DNA of 64,000 nt from Proteus appendicitidis (lineage in GTDB: Bacteria; Pseudomonadota; Gammaproteobacteria; Enterobacterales; Enterobacteriaceae), in the NCBI RefSeq assembly GCF_030271835.1, contig NZ_CP127389.1, positions 2,206,001-2,270,000 of the forward strand. The letters run 5' to 3'. Numbering within the stretch: position 1 is the stretch's first letter; every line of letters begins with the position of its first letter. The translations under genes and the position numbers were made by a program. Shown piece by piece: positions 1-8,717 of this stretch. The notes under the pieces are model-generated. The model was not told the origin of the DNA. It worked only from the letters and a program-made list of their open reading frames with translations, and searched no databases.

Positions 1-39
1 TATTTTACTGCTTATCTTTGTTGAAGGAGTTATTTGGCT

Positions 40-882
40 ATGGTAATAAATCTTCAACAATTTAGTTTTTCCCCTAAAGGCGACGAGCAACCTATTATTG
101 GCCCTATTGATCTGCAATTAAAACAAGGCGAATGGCTTGTTGTTTTCGGAGGAAATGGCAGTGGAAAAAGTCTTCTAGCTCAACTACTAGCAGGTTGGCA
201 TCCCGATTTATTAACTGGCTCAGTGCAAGGTTTGGGAATTGTACAAAATATTGCACTAGATAAAAGCCGATTAGTCTCTCTAGCCCCCGGTAGACAACTC
301 GTTCAACAATCTCCTCAATTACAACTTTCAGGTTGTGCTTTTACCGTAGAGCAAGAGATTGCTTTTGGCCCTGAAAATTTAGGCTTAAGTGAGAATGAAG
401 TTCGATTTCGCGTAAAAGAAGCAATGATATTAACGCAATGTGACAGCCTGCGTTTTCGCCACCCTTCTACACTTTCAGGTGGAGAAGCCCAGCGTGTTGT
501 CATTGCAAGCGCCCTTGCCATGCACCCTAAATTATTATTGCTTGATGAAGCATTTAGTCGTTTAACACCTAATGCAACACAACAATTACAGCAACGTATT
601 AAGCGGTACGCACAAGAGCACAAATGTAGTGTGATTATTTTTGAACGCAATTTATTGCCCGCAATAACACTTAGTGAACAATTTTTATTGTTAGAAGCCG
701 GAAAAACAAAAGCAACAGGCACCTTAGAAGATATATTTCCTTTCTTATTTGCAACAATTAATGCTCCTGATGCATGGCTAGCGTTAAATTGGTTAATTGA
801 AAACCATCATTGGAACAAAAATATTGTAAATAACGATAAAGCTTTACTTAAGGCTTTTAAGGAGTTTTATGTTACAGCTTGA
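40..882 (+). CDS. ECF-type ABC transporter ATP-binding protein, first subunit
   Basis: This is a cytoplasmic ATPase of the CbiO/EcfA type (280 aa), expected to pair with the next gene's product and drive an energy-coupling-factor vitamin or metal importer. Walker A GGNGSGKS lies at residues 37-44, signature LSGGEAQ near 145 and Walker B LLLLDE near 165. The switch histidine after beta-strand IIF is absent (sequence FERN where T-H-D is usual). I chose ATG 40 because AAGGAG at 24-29 sits 10 nt upstream; the TTG at 34 would leave only 4 nt. It overlaps the next gene by 14 nt. The T and S membrane components are not visible and probably lie upstream of the window. The substrate cannot be told from the sequence. 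Confidence 0.85.
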   Translation: MVINLQQFSFSPKGDEQPIIGPIDLQLKQGEWLVVFGGNGSGKSLLAQLLAGWHPDLLTGSVQGLGIVQNIALDKSRLVSLAPGRQLVQQSPQLQLSGCAFTVEQEIAFGPENLGLSENEVRFRVKEAMILTQCDSLRFRHPSTLSGGEAQRVVIASALAMHPKLLLLDEAFSRLTPNATQQLQQRIKRYAQEHKCSVIIFERNLLPAITLSEQFLLLEAGKTKATGTLEDIFPFLFATINAPDAWLALNWLIENHHWNKNIVNNDKALLKAFKEFYVTA

Positions 883-1669
883 TAAAGTCACTTATCGTTG
901 GGATGAAGATGTTCCCCCTTGTATTTCCCAATTATCTTTAACGTTAAATCAAGGTGAATGGATAACACTCGTTGGTGATAATGGTGCGGGGAAATCAACC
1001 CTATTACGTTTAATTGCTGGATTGTTAACGCCTAATGAAGGAGAGATAAAACTCAATAATCAGTTATTATCTCAAATGAAAGCACAGCAACGCGCCCAAT
1101 ATATTGGTGTATTATTTCAAGAGCCTGAACGACAAATATTTCATAACACAGTAGAAAAAGAAGTCTCTTTTGGTCTGAAACAACGTAAGTTTTCTAAAGA
1201 AGAGATTAAAAAACGTTTAGATGAAACATTAATGCTTTGTGGTTTAAGTAATGTCGCTGATGTTCACCCTTTAGATTTACACGCAGGTCAACGTAGAATG
1301 GTTGCCGTCGCAAGTTTAAGTATTTTATCACCTCAAATATTATTGCTTGATGAACCGACTCGTGATTTCGATGCGCATTGGCTAACTTGCTTTGAGAACT
1401 GGCTTCAGGTGCAAAAAACATTAGGTACATCTGTGCTTGCGATTAGCCATGATCTTGATTTTACAGCACGTCATTTTCAGCGAGTTATCCATTTATCTTC
1501 AGGAGAATTAATTGCTGATGGTGCACCTGAAAACGTATTAATGAGTTCAACTCTGCAATCCCTTTCAGATATACCCGCACCGACGTTATACTCATTAAGT
1601 CAGAAATTAAAATTACCAATAAAAAACAATCCGGTAGAATGGGCTAAAATGTTAATTAAAAATAAATAG
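869..1669 (+). CDS. ECF-type ABC transporter ATP-binding protein, second subunit
   Basis: Second CbiO/EcfA-like ATPase (266 aa), translationally coupled to the first by a 14-nt overlap. Walker A GDNGAGKS lies near residue 37, Walker B ILLLDEPT is intact, and the switch histidine is present in AISHDLD. The ABC signature is degenerate: LHAGQ replaces LSGGQ. Taken with the first subunit, which has a good signature but no switch histidine, this predicts a heterodimer with one consensus and one degenerate ATP site. The C-terminus (KLPIKNN region) is lysine-rich. No membrane partner follows, since the next gene is a DedA protein. The transported substrate is unknown. Confidence 0.85.
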   Translation: MLQLDKVTYRWDEDVPPCISQLSLTLNQGEWITLVGDNGAGKSTLLRLIAGLLTPNEGEIKLNNQLLSQMKAQQRAQYIGVLFQEPERQIFHNTVEKEVSFGLKQRKFSKEEIKKRLDETLMLCGLSNVADVHPLDLHAGQRRMVAVASLSILSPQILLLDEPTRDFDAHWLTCFENWLQVQKTLGTSVLAISHDLDFTARHFQRVIHLSSGELIADGAPENVLMSSTLQSLSDIPAPTLYSLSQKLKLPIKNNPVEWAKMLIKNK

Positions 1670-1747
1670 AAATCATAATATTGGCTCCTGATAATCTTAA
1701 AGCTTATTTCTATTATTATCATTTATTTTGTTGCTGGAGATACTAAA

Positions 1748-2260
1748 ATGGAAATTATTCACACTCTATTAGACTCATTGGGTCATTTATCTCCTATTAC
1801 ACTGTTTCTTTCCATTACATTAATCACGGCAGGAAAATCGACTATTGGTATTTCTTCATTTTTGCCACCAGCATCTTTGATGTTGATCTTTATTTTTGGT
1901 GCCTGCTTACCTCTTTATTCACCTATCTTTCTTTGGTTAGCAACCAGCCTTGGTGCCTTATTAGGTTCAATTTTAAGCTATGAATTAGGGCGTTCAATTT
2001 ATCGATTTCCTCGACTTAAAGCATGGGTTATGCGTTATCAATCAAAAATAAATCGAGTTCAACAATTATTAAAAAATAAAACGTACTATATTTTATTTAT
2101 TTCTCGATTCCTTGCTGTGTTTCGTTATTTAACGCCCTTTAGTGCTGGTTTATTAAAACTACCTCTCTACGGTATTTACATTACTAGTGCTATTTCTGCA
2201 TTAATTTGGTCAGCGATATTTGTGCTGATTGCGACAGGCGTCCTTTCTATTGCTTTATAA
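1748..2260 (+). CDS. Short DedA/VTT-family membrane protein
   Basis: Integral inner-membrane protein of 170 aa. It has the family's paired marks: a G-x3-SYELGR segment near residue 78 and the re-entrant-helix motif SRFLAVFRYLTPFSAG near residue 118. At least four hydrophobic segments are visible. DedA proteins are implicated in lipid flipping and membrane homeostasis, and typical members run to about 200-220 aa, so this is a short version. It sits 78 nt after the ATPase pair, and a GGAG element about 10 nt before ATG 1748 supports the start. Whether it belongs to the ABC operon is uncertain. The specific function cannot be assigned. Confidence 0.7.
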   Translation: MEIIHTLLDSLGHLSPITLFLSITLITAGKSTIGISSFLPPASLMLIFIFGACLPLYSPIFLWLATSLGALLGSILSYELGRSIYRFPRLKAWVMRYQSKINRVQQLLKNKTYYILFISRFLAVFRYLTPFSAGLLKLPLYGIYITSAISALIWSAIFVLIATGVLSIAL

Positions 2261-2593
2261 GATCTGAAATTACCAATAAACCTTATTTATTCTCTTAACA
2301 CTAAAATGGTCTATTTTTCCCTTTTTTTATTCGGTTATTTAACGATCCGCTACTCCTTCTATTTTTTTCATTTTATTTTTTTATTATCGACAAATAGGCT
2401 ATTTTTTAGCTCATTTTATCGTTTCTCTAGCAAGTTATTGATATTTTCTTTTGTCTTTTATGACTATCACCATAATTATGATTAAAAATTGCATAATTAC
2501 TATACTGATCACAAATTGTTATCATATTGTTTTAATTTAATCACTTCACTTCACAATTTCTTAACTCACCTGTTTTCTATAAAAGTTGTCATG

Positions 2594-2603
2594 TTGTATA
2601 CAA
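2594..2603. promoter_or_regulatory. Candidate GntR/FCD operator upstream of the TRAP operon
   Basis: The perfect 10-bp palindrome TTGTATACAA lies 47 nt before the ATG of the TAXI receptor gene. Operators of GntR regulators with FCD domains are often of this form, and such a regulator is encoded two genes downstream. The rest of the 390-nt gap (2261-2650) is AT-rich, with no gene that I can support. Confidence 0.5.
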
Positions 2604-2650
2604 GTTGCTGTGAAACATTCACCTGCATTTTTATGTACAGGAACAACATC

Positions 2651-3685
2651 ATGAGAATAAGAAAAACAAAGCTTGCCATCGGTATTGTTGCTGTTATTGC
2701 TGTTGTCTCATTAGCAGTAATCGGCAAAAAAGAGAATGCTAATAAACAATTTCTCTCTGTAGCAACCGCTTCAACAGGAGGAACGTATTATCCGATGGGA
2801 GTGGGTTTAGCAAACGTATGGAGTACGCATCTTAAGGACAGAGGCGTTCAAGTAACAGGACAATCTTCAGCAGGATCGATAGAAAATATCTATCTAATGC
2901 AGAAAAATGAAGCCCAACTTTCAATTTTGCAAAGCCTTTTAGCCGTAGAAGCTTATGAAGGCGTTCGTAATTTTGAAGGCAAACCAGAAAAAGATCTGCG
3001 TTCAATTTCTATGTTATGGCCTAATGTTGAACACTTTGTTTTAATGGATAACAAAGTAAAAACTGGCACATTAGAGGATATTCGCGCGACTAGCTTTTCT
3101 GTCGGTCCTCAAGCTAGCGGTACTGAACAATCCACGATTATTATTCTTCAAGGCGTGAATTTAACTAAAAAAGATATCACACCCGAATATCTTGGATACG
3201 GTGATACCGTTTCTGCCATGCGGGATGGTCGCCTTGATGGTGGCGCATTACCTGCGGGAGTTCCCGCCTCAGCCGTCACCGATATGTATGCCAGTGGTGT
3301 CAGTGCAAAACTACTCGAAGTGACAGATAAGCAACTCGATGATATCAACCATGTGGCGAATTCATGGTTTCGCTTTGAAATTCCCGCCAACACCTACCCC
3401 CGTCAAACTGAAATGGTCAATACGATTGCTCAACCTAATATCTTAATGACCACAACCAGTATTGATGATGATCTGGTTTATGAGTTGACAAAAACCATGT
3501 TTGAGAACCTTCCTGAGGTTCACCAAGTTCATAGCGCAGCCAAGTACATCACCACAGAAAACGCATTAAAAGGTGTTTCTGTACCATTGCATTTAGGGGC
3601 TTACCGCTACTACAAAGAAATCGGATTAGAGATCCCTGATTATCTTATTCCACCAGAAGCTCAAACGCAGACTAATAATAAATAA
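2651..3685 (+). CDS. TAXI-family TRAP transporter solute-binding protein
   Basis: Periplasmic receptor of a TRAP-type secondary importer (344 aa). An N-terminal hydrophobic segment (residues about 8-24) serves as signal or anchor. The TAXI hallmark ATASTGGTYYPMG follows near residue 38, with QSSAGSIENI near 66 and SVGPQASGTE near 140. The reading frame is open further upstream, but ATG 2651 is preferred: AGGA lies 8 nt before it and the signal segment starts there. The fused permease begins 12 nt after the stop, so the two form one transporter. The ligand is unknown. The downstream oxidase gene suggests a C5 hydroxy- or dicarboxylate, which is inference only. Confidence 0.88.
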   Translation: MRIRKTKLAIGIVAVIAVVSLAVIGKKENANKQFLSVATASTGGTYYPMGVGLANVWSTHLKDRGVQVTGQSSAGSIENIYLMQKNEAQLSILQSLLAVEAYEGVRNFEGKPEKDLRSISMLWPNVEHFVLMDNKVKTGTLEDIRATSFSVGPQASGTEQSTIIILQGVNLTKKDITPEYLGYGDTVSAMRDGRLDGGALPAGVPASAVTDMYASGVSAKLLEVTDKQLDDINHVANSWFRFEIPANTYPRQTEMVNTIAQPNILMTTTSIDDDLVYELTKTMFENLPEVHQVHSAAKYITTENALKGVSVPLHLGAYRYYKEIGLEIPDYLIPPEAQTQTNNK

Positions 3686-3697
3686 CAGGAGTGAGTT

Positions 3698-5665
3698 ATG
3701 ACTAACAATGACCACCTAACTCCGGTAGAGCCGCCTGCATTAGATAAAGAAGCAAGCTCCGGCAATCGCCAACTTGCAGGTATTTACCTGAAAATTACCA
3801 CGACTCTTGCAATATTAATTTCGCTTTACGCTATTTATTCTAACGCATTATCAAATACTCAAGAGTTTTACCGTAATACTATTTTTCTTAGTGGTATTTT
3901 AATTTTAGGCTTTATTTTGTTTCCATTCTCTAAGCGTTTTTCAACGCCTAAATTTAATGGATGGGATTATCTTTTTATTGCTTTAACATTAATCAGTTAT
4001 GGGTATTTTTTCTTTAATTATGTTGATCTTCACGTTGTGAGAAAAAGCATTCCAAATACGACTGATTATGTTATGGCTATATTAGGAATTATTGTACTGT
4101 TTGAAGCTGCAAGAAGAACCACTGGGTATTTCATTCCAGGGCTTGCAACGTTTGCCATTATCTATGCTTTATTTGGTCAATATTTTATGGGTATTTTCGG
4201 TCATGCAGGATTCTCTGTAGAAAGATTGTTATACCGTTTATTTATGACCAGTGAAGGTATTTTTGGGATCACCCTTTCAACAGCCTCGACAGCGATTGTT
4301 GTCTTTATTCTTTTTGGCTCGTTCTTAAGTGTGAGTGGTGCAACAGCGCTGTTTAATGACTTAGCACTGGCTCTTGCCGGTCGTCGCCGTGGTGGTCCTG
4401 CTCAAGTTGCTGTTATTTCATCTGCATTAACAGGTTCATTAAGTGGAAGTGCTGTTGCCAACGTAGCAACAACAGGGACTTTTACCATTCCTTTGATGAA
4501 AAGCATTGGATTAACGCCTCGTTTTGCTGGTGCCGTAGAAGCAACAGCATCAACAGGCGGTATGATAATGCCACCTATTATGGGCGCCGCTGCATTTATT
4601 ATGGCTGGCTTTTTAGGTATTTCTTATACCACTATCGTTATTGCGGCGATTATTCCAGCGTTGTTATATTACGCAGCTTTAATTATGGCGATTGATATCG
4701 AAGCCAAAAAACAAGGATTAAAAGGTTTAAGTAAAGAGAATATTCCACAAGTTAAAGCGGTATTAAAAGCGCGTGGTTTATTATTACTGCCTTTAGTGAT
4801 TGTTATTGGTACCTTACTCGTGGGTAAAACACCTATTTATGCTGGCTTTTTAGGCATTTTGACCATTATTGTGGCAAGTTGGATAACGCCTGATAAATCA
4901 GTCCGTATGACATTAACTAAAGTTGCTGACGCTTTAGCTGAAGCGGCTAGAGGCTCTGTTCAAGTGACTGTCGCTTGTGCTGCAATCGGTGTCATTATCT
5001 GTGTTGTTACAATGACGGGTATCGGTGCAACATTGGCATTTAATATCGTCTCAATGACAGATAACACATTATGGATGATCTTATTAGTCGTTATGTTAGT
5101 GTGCATTGTATTAAGCATGGGTTTACCTTCAACGGCGTTATATATTGTTGTAGCCGTTACAGTGTCACCTATCTTAATTAAAGCGGGTGTTATGCCTTTA
5201 GCGGCTCACTTCTTTGTTTTCTGGTTTGGTGCTTTATCCAATATTACACCACCAGTCGCATTAGCCAGTTACACCGCAGCCAGTATTGCAAGAGCTGATC
5301 CAATGCAAACATCATGGGATGCGGTTCGTTTAGCACTTCCCGGTTTTATTATTCCGTTTATTTTAGTCTATAACCCTGCTTTACTGATGCAAGGTGATAA
5401 TTTAGGTGTACTTTCTATTGGATTAATGATTATTAGTGCATTAATCGGAATTTATGCACTCAGTATCGCAACGGCAAACTTCTGGATGATTAAAACAACG
5501 TGGTTTGAGCGCATTGCATTTGCAGCAGCGGCAATTCTAATGATTAAACCGGGCTTATATACTGACCTTTTAGGTGTCGCCCTGATCCTATTAACCGGTG
5601 CATTCCATTTATTACGGTCTAAAAAACAGTTAGTTAATATGGGGCATGCATCTGGAGAAAATTAG
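3698..5665 (+). CDS. TRAP transporter fused permease (4TM/12TM)
   Basis: Inner-membrane permease of 655 aa in which the small DctQ-like and large DctM-like TRAP subunits are fused, the normal arrangement for TAXI-type systems. The first 40 or so residues are hydrophilic and the remainder is almost entirely transmembrane helices. Conserved glycine- and serine-rich segments are visible, such as SGSAVANVATTGTFTIP near 250 and GGMIMPPIMGAAAF near 286. Symport with a cation is expected from the family. It lies 12 nt after the receptor gene, and its stop codon is immediately followed by the regulator's ATG, so cotranscription is very likely. Confidence 0.9.
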   Translation: MTNNDHLTPVEPPALDKEASSGNRQLAGIYLKITTTLAILISLYAIYSNALSNTQEFYRNTIFLSGILILGFILFPFSKRFSTPKFNGWDYLFIALTLISYGYFFFNYVDLHVVRKSIPNTTDYVMAILGIIVLFEAARRTTGYFIPGLATFAIIYALFGQYFMGIFGHAGFSVERLLYRLFMTSEGIFGITLSTASTAIVVFILFGSFLSVSGATALFNDLALALAGRRRGGPAQVAVISSALTGSLSGSAVANVATTGTFTIPLMKSIGLTPRFAGAVEATASTGGMIMPPIMGAAAFIMAGFLGISYTTIVIAAIIPALLYYAALIMAIDIEAKKQGLKGLSKENIPQVKAVLKARGLLLLPLVIVIGTLLVGKTPIYAGFLGILTIIVASWITPDKSVRMTLTKVADALAEAARGSVQVTVACAAIGVIICVVTMTGIGATLAFNIVSMTDNTLWMILLVVMLVCIVLSMGLPSTALYIVVAVTVSPILIKAGVMPLAAHFFVFWFGALSNITPPVALASYTAASIARADPMQTSWDAVRLALPGFIIPFILVYNPALLMQGDNLGVLSIGLMIISALIGIYALSIATANFWMIKTTWFERIAFAAAAILMIKPGLYTDLLGVALILLTGAFHLLRSKKQLVNMGHASGEN

Positions 5666-6379
5666 ATGATACAAAAGATCTCACGCCAAAAAGCGTCGCA
5701 TCAAATTCTTGAGCAGATAAAGCAAAATATTAGCAACGGAACTTATCCTATTGGTGAAAAGTTACCCTCTGAAAATGTACTTGCTGACGCCTTTGGCGTC
5801 AGTCGAGTCCCCATCAGAGAAGCATTAGGCGTCTTGGAAGCCAGTGGCATAGTAACCTCTCGCCAAGGAGGCGGTCGCCGTGTAATTGACCATTCTATAC
5901 TCAGTAAATATGAACCCTTAGTTATGGAAATTGCTTGCCCTGAAGAGATAGATTCACTGCTTGAAATGCGTGAGGTCATTGAACATGAAGCGGCAGCTAT
6001 TGCCGCTTTACGTCGAACACCAGAAGAATTACGCGCTATCGAAATTGCCCACGATGCCTTTGTTTTAGCAACAAGACAAAACAAAAGCATTGGTCATAAA
6101 GAGGACTATCAATTTCATCGTTCTATTATGGTTGCCTCTCATAATCCTTTTTTTGTCCGGATCTTAGATAACTTACACGAACTCTATCTTGGCGTATTAA
6201 TGTATTCGTTAAGTAAAAACAAAGGGCGAGATACTGAAATTGAGCGAGTGATTGCAGAACATGAGGCAATTGTTGAATCAATACGCCAACAAGATCACGA
6301 TGAAACAAGCAATAGAATGCGTCTTCATTTAACCAATGTGCGTGGCAAATTAAAGCGATTACAACAAGAACCCTGTTAA
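5666..6379 (+). CDS. GntR-family transcriptional regulator (FadR/FCD subfamily)
   Basis: Cytoplasmic DNA-binding regulator of 237 aa. The N-terminal winged helix-turn-helix spans residues about 10-75 (GEKLPSENVLADAFGVSRVP region). The C-terminal all-helical FCD ligand-binding domain contains the EMREVIEHEAA-type start, a D/H-rich metal or acid pocket (DYQFHRSIMVASHNP) and a late EHEAIVESI helix. It starts directly after the permease stop, with CTGGAG as ribosome site. It probably controls its own operon through the TTGTATACAA palindrome at 2594. FCD regulators usually respond to small organic acids, which fits a transporter plus a 2-hydroxyacid oxidase. In E. coli the lhgO operon is also governed by an FCD regulator (CsiR), but orthology is not shown here. 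Confidence 0.87.
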   Translation: MIQKISRQKASHQILEQIKQNISNGTYPIGEKLPSENVLADAFGVSRVPIREALGVLEASGIVTSRQGGGRRVIDHSILSKYEPLVMEIACPEEIDSLLEMREVIEHEAAAIAALRRTPEELRAIEIAHDAFVLATRQNKSIGHKEDYQFHRSIMVASHNPFFVRILDNLHELYLGVLMYSLSKNKGRDTEIERVIAEHEAIVESIRQQDHDETSNRMRLHLTNVRGKLKRLQQEPC

Positions 6380-6406
6380 TTTAAAATTTATAAAATGGAT
6401 AATATT

Positions 6407-7597
6407 ATGACTTATGACGTGATTATTATTGGTGCGGGATTAGTCGGATTAGGGGTTGCAAGTGCGCTACAAGAGAGTCAGCCTGAATTGAAATTGCTTG
6501 TGATTGATAAAGAATCAGGCCCTGCGGTTCACCAAAGTGGACATAACAGTAATGTTGTTCATTCAGGTATTTACTACACACCAGGAAGCCTTAAAGCAAG
6601 GTTGGCAAAACAAGGCAACATGACGACATATGCATTTTGCCAACAACATAATCTCTATTATGACCGTTGTGGCAAAGTTATTGTCGCTACCAATGAAAAA
6701 GAGTTGAAAGCTTTAGAAAATATCTATCAGCGTGGCATTGAAAATGGGCTTGAAGTTATCAAAATGACTGAGGCAGAGCTTAAAGTCAGAGAGCCTTATG
6801 TCAATGGTATTGCGGCTCTATTAGTTCCTGATGCAGGTATTGTGAATTACCCTGAAATTGCGGCAAAACACGTTGAAATAATTCAATCTCGAGGCGGTGA
6901 GTTTGCGTTTGGACAAGCGGTTACAGCAATTAATGAAACCGATGATACTGTTACTGTCACCACATCCAATAATCAATTTACAGGCAAATGGTTAATTAAT
7001 TGCGCCGGCTTATTTAGTGATCGTATTGCTAAAATGGCAGGTTATGACACCGGAATGAAAATAGTCCCATTCCGTGGTGAATATTTTATGCTTAATACTA
7101 ATAAAAACTACTTAGTAAACCATCTTATCTACCCTGTTCCTAATCCTGATTTTCCCTTCTTAGGTGTACACTTTACGCGTATGTATAACGGGCATCGTGA
7201 TGTTGGGCCTAATGCAGTATTAGCATTTAAGCGTGAAGGCTATAAAAAAAGCGATATTAACTTAAAAGATCTTGCTGAAGTCCTGACTTATAAAGGATTT
7301 TGGAAAATCGCTGGAAATTATTTAGATGAAGGAATGGCAGAGCTTCGCCGCTCATATTCACGTAAATTATTTACTGCAAATGCACAAAAACTCATTCCTG
7401 ATTTACGTGAAGCAGATATTCATCCGGGGCCTGCTGGTGTTCGTGCTCAAGCATTAACTCGTGAAGGAAAACTAGTCGATGATTTCCATTTTGTAAAAGG
7501 CAAACGCTCGCTGCATGTTTGTAATGCTCCATCACCTGCTGCAACCGCATCTATTGAAATAGGCAGAGAAATAGTAAAAGAGCACTTTTCTTTGTAA
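6407..7597 (+). CDS. lhgO: L-2-hydroxyglutarate oxidase
   Basis: FAD-dependent oxidase of 396 aa that converts L-2-hydroxyglutarate to 2-oxoglutarate and passes electrons to the quinone pool at the membrane. The dinucleotide-binding motif IIIGAGLVGLGVAS opens the protein. The conserved HQSGHNSNVVHSGIYYTPGS block (residues about 42-61), PFRGEYF near 222 and CNAPSPAATASIEIG near the C-terminus match remembered E. coli LhgO closely. ATG 6407 aligns with the family start; an in-frame ATG at 6395 would add four residues, and neither has a good ribosome site. It is the last gene of the TRAP/GntR unit, 27 nt after the regulator, and is followed by a terminator. CsiD and gab genes, its partners in E. 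coli, are absent. Confidence 0.9.
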   Translation: MTYDVIIIGAGLVGLGVASALQESQPELKLLVIDKESGPAVHQSGHNSNVVHSGIYYTPGSLKARLAKQGNMTTYAFCQQHNLYYDRCGKVIVATNEKELKALENIYQRGIENGLEVIKMTEAELKVREPYVNGIAALLVPDAGIVNYPEIAAKHVEIIQSRGGEFAFGQAVTAINETDDTVTVTTSNNQFTGKWLINCAGLFSDRIAKMAGYDTGMKIVPFRGEYFMLNTNKNYLVNHLIYPVPNPDFPFLGVHFTRMYNGHRDVGPNAVLAFKREGYKKSDINLKDLAEVLTYKGFWKIAGNYLDEGMAELRRSYSRKLFTANAQKLIPDLREADIHPGPAGVRAQALTREGKLVDDFHFVKGKRSLHVCNAPSPAATASIEIGREIVKEHFSL

Positions 7598-7631
7598 TTG
7601 AAAAAACAGACTGCAAGTAAAAATAACAAAT

Positions 7632-7658
7632 AGCACTGAAATTAATCAGTGCTTTTTT
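7632..7658 (+). terminator. Intrinsic terminator after lhgO
   Basis: Perfect 8-bp stem AGCACTGA / TCAGTGCT (7632-7639, 7646-7653) with a 6-nt loop, followed by a run of T. It separates lhgO from the convergent cumR gene. Confidence 0.85.
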
Positions 7659-7667
7659 ATTTTGATA

Positions 7668-8561
7668 TTATTCACAGTTTTCTTTTAATGCTTCATTCAT
7701 TAGCCATTGTTGGAATATTTCCATTGAGGCTGTCATTGGCTTTGATTTTAAATATGTTAGCCAATATTTTCCCAATTCGACTTCTATTTTAAAGGGTTGT
7801 ACCAACTGGCCATTTTTAATTTCTCTTGAAAACATTTTTGCAGGTGCTAATGCAACGCCCCCTTCATAAATTGCGCTTTCAATCATTAAACGCGAAGAGT
7901 CAAAAATAGATCCCGTGATTTTTATCGGCGGCATCTCTGCTTTTTCAAACCATTGTAACCACTCATCTTCTCGATAAGAACGATATAAATTTTCATTTAT
8001 TAAATCAGTTGGATGTTGTAAACGTTTTGCAGTATTTGATGAACATAACACCGTTAATGGCGCAGAAAATAACGCTTTATTATGTGTCAATGGCCATAAA
8101 CCTTCACCAAACCGAATAGCAAAATCTAATCCTTCAGTAGCCAAATTAACCACATTATTATTGGTTCTTAAATTTACTTCTATTCTTGGATATTGTTGCC
8201 TAAATTCAGCCAACCTAGGTAATAACCATCCCACAGCAAATGTACCTACAGCCGCAATTGAAACAACATCGCGATATTCACCCCGTTCAAATTGCTTAAA
8301 TACACGCTCAATATCACTAAAAGCCGTTGTTAATACAGCAAATAAAATCTGGGCATCATCCGTCATTTCTAAGCCACGCGGCAAACGCTTAAAAAGGCTC
8401 ACGCCAAGTCGCTCTTCTAACATTCTTACTTGTTGGCTAACAGCACCTTGAGTGACATACAGCTCTAATGCTGCTTTGGTAAAATTAAGGTGTCTTGCTG
8501 AAGCTTCAAATGCACGCAATGCATTTAGGGGAAGATGGGTTCGCATAATATTCTTAGCCAT
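7668..8561 (-). CDS. cumR: LysR-family activator of the chromosomal beta-lactamase (AmpR-like)
   Basis: 297-aa LysR-type regulator transcribed divergently from the class A beta-lactamase. The N-terminal winged helix (LNALRAFEASARHLNFTKAA, then VTQGAVSQQVRMLEERLG) is of the AmpR/GcvA type. The effector domain has the AmpR-like segments FAVGWLLPRL and DFAIRFGEG. By homology with Proteus CumR and Enterobacterales AmpR, it should sense muropeptides and switch from repressor to activator of cumA when cell-wall recycling is disturbed. A second in-frame ATG lies 15 nt into the gene (codon 6), and neither start has a convincing ribosome site. The probable operator lies in the shared intergenic region at 8583-8610. 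Confidence 0.88.
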   Translation of the reverse strand: MAKNIMRTHLPLNALRAFEASARHLNFTKAALELYVTQGAVSQQVRMLEERLGVSLFKRLPRGLEMTDDAQILFAVLTTAFSDIERVFKQFERGEYRDVVSIAAVGTFAVGWLLPRLAEFRQQYPRIEVNLRTNNNVVNLATEGLDFAIRFGEGLWPLTHNKALFSAPLTVLCSSNTAKRLQHPTDLINENLYRSYREDEWLQWFEKAEMPPIKITGSIFDSSRLMIESAIYEGGVALAPAKMFSREIKNGQLVQPFKIEVELGKYWLTYLKSKPMTASMEIFQQWLMNEALKENCE

Positions 8562-8582
8562 TAGATTTTCTATAGGCTAAGG

Positions 8583-8610
8583 TGATTTATTATCGATTGT
8601 CAATAAATCA
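8583..8610. promoter_or_regulatory. Probable CumR operator between cumR and cumA
   Basis: Perfect 9-bp inverted repeat TGATTTATT / AATAAATCA with a 10-nt spacer. It lies 22 nt before cumR and about 100 nt before cumA. The size and symmetry suit a LysR-type regulator box. No other dyad of this quality was seen in the 150-nt control region. Confidence 0.6.
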
Positions 8611-8717
8611 ATTAAATAGGATATTGCAGCTCATAAATAAACAGCGCTATCTCTACTCAATAACTGTCTATTTATATTGATCTTTTCTTTATTAACTTAA
8701 TATGAGCAACAATGACT

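Noticed and set aside
2610..2624. CRP-like TGTGA-AACAT-TCACC upstream of the TRAP operon
   Set aside because: The spacer is 5 nt where 6 is required.
7447..7629. Antisense frame over the lhgO end, and many similar antisense frames inside other genes
   Set aside because: They lie wholly within well-supported genes on the other strand and have no start signals.
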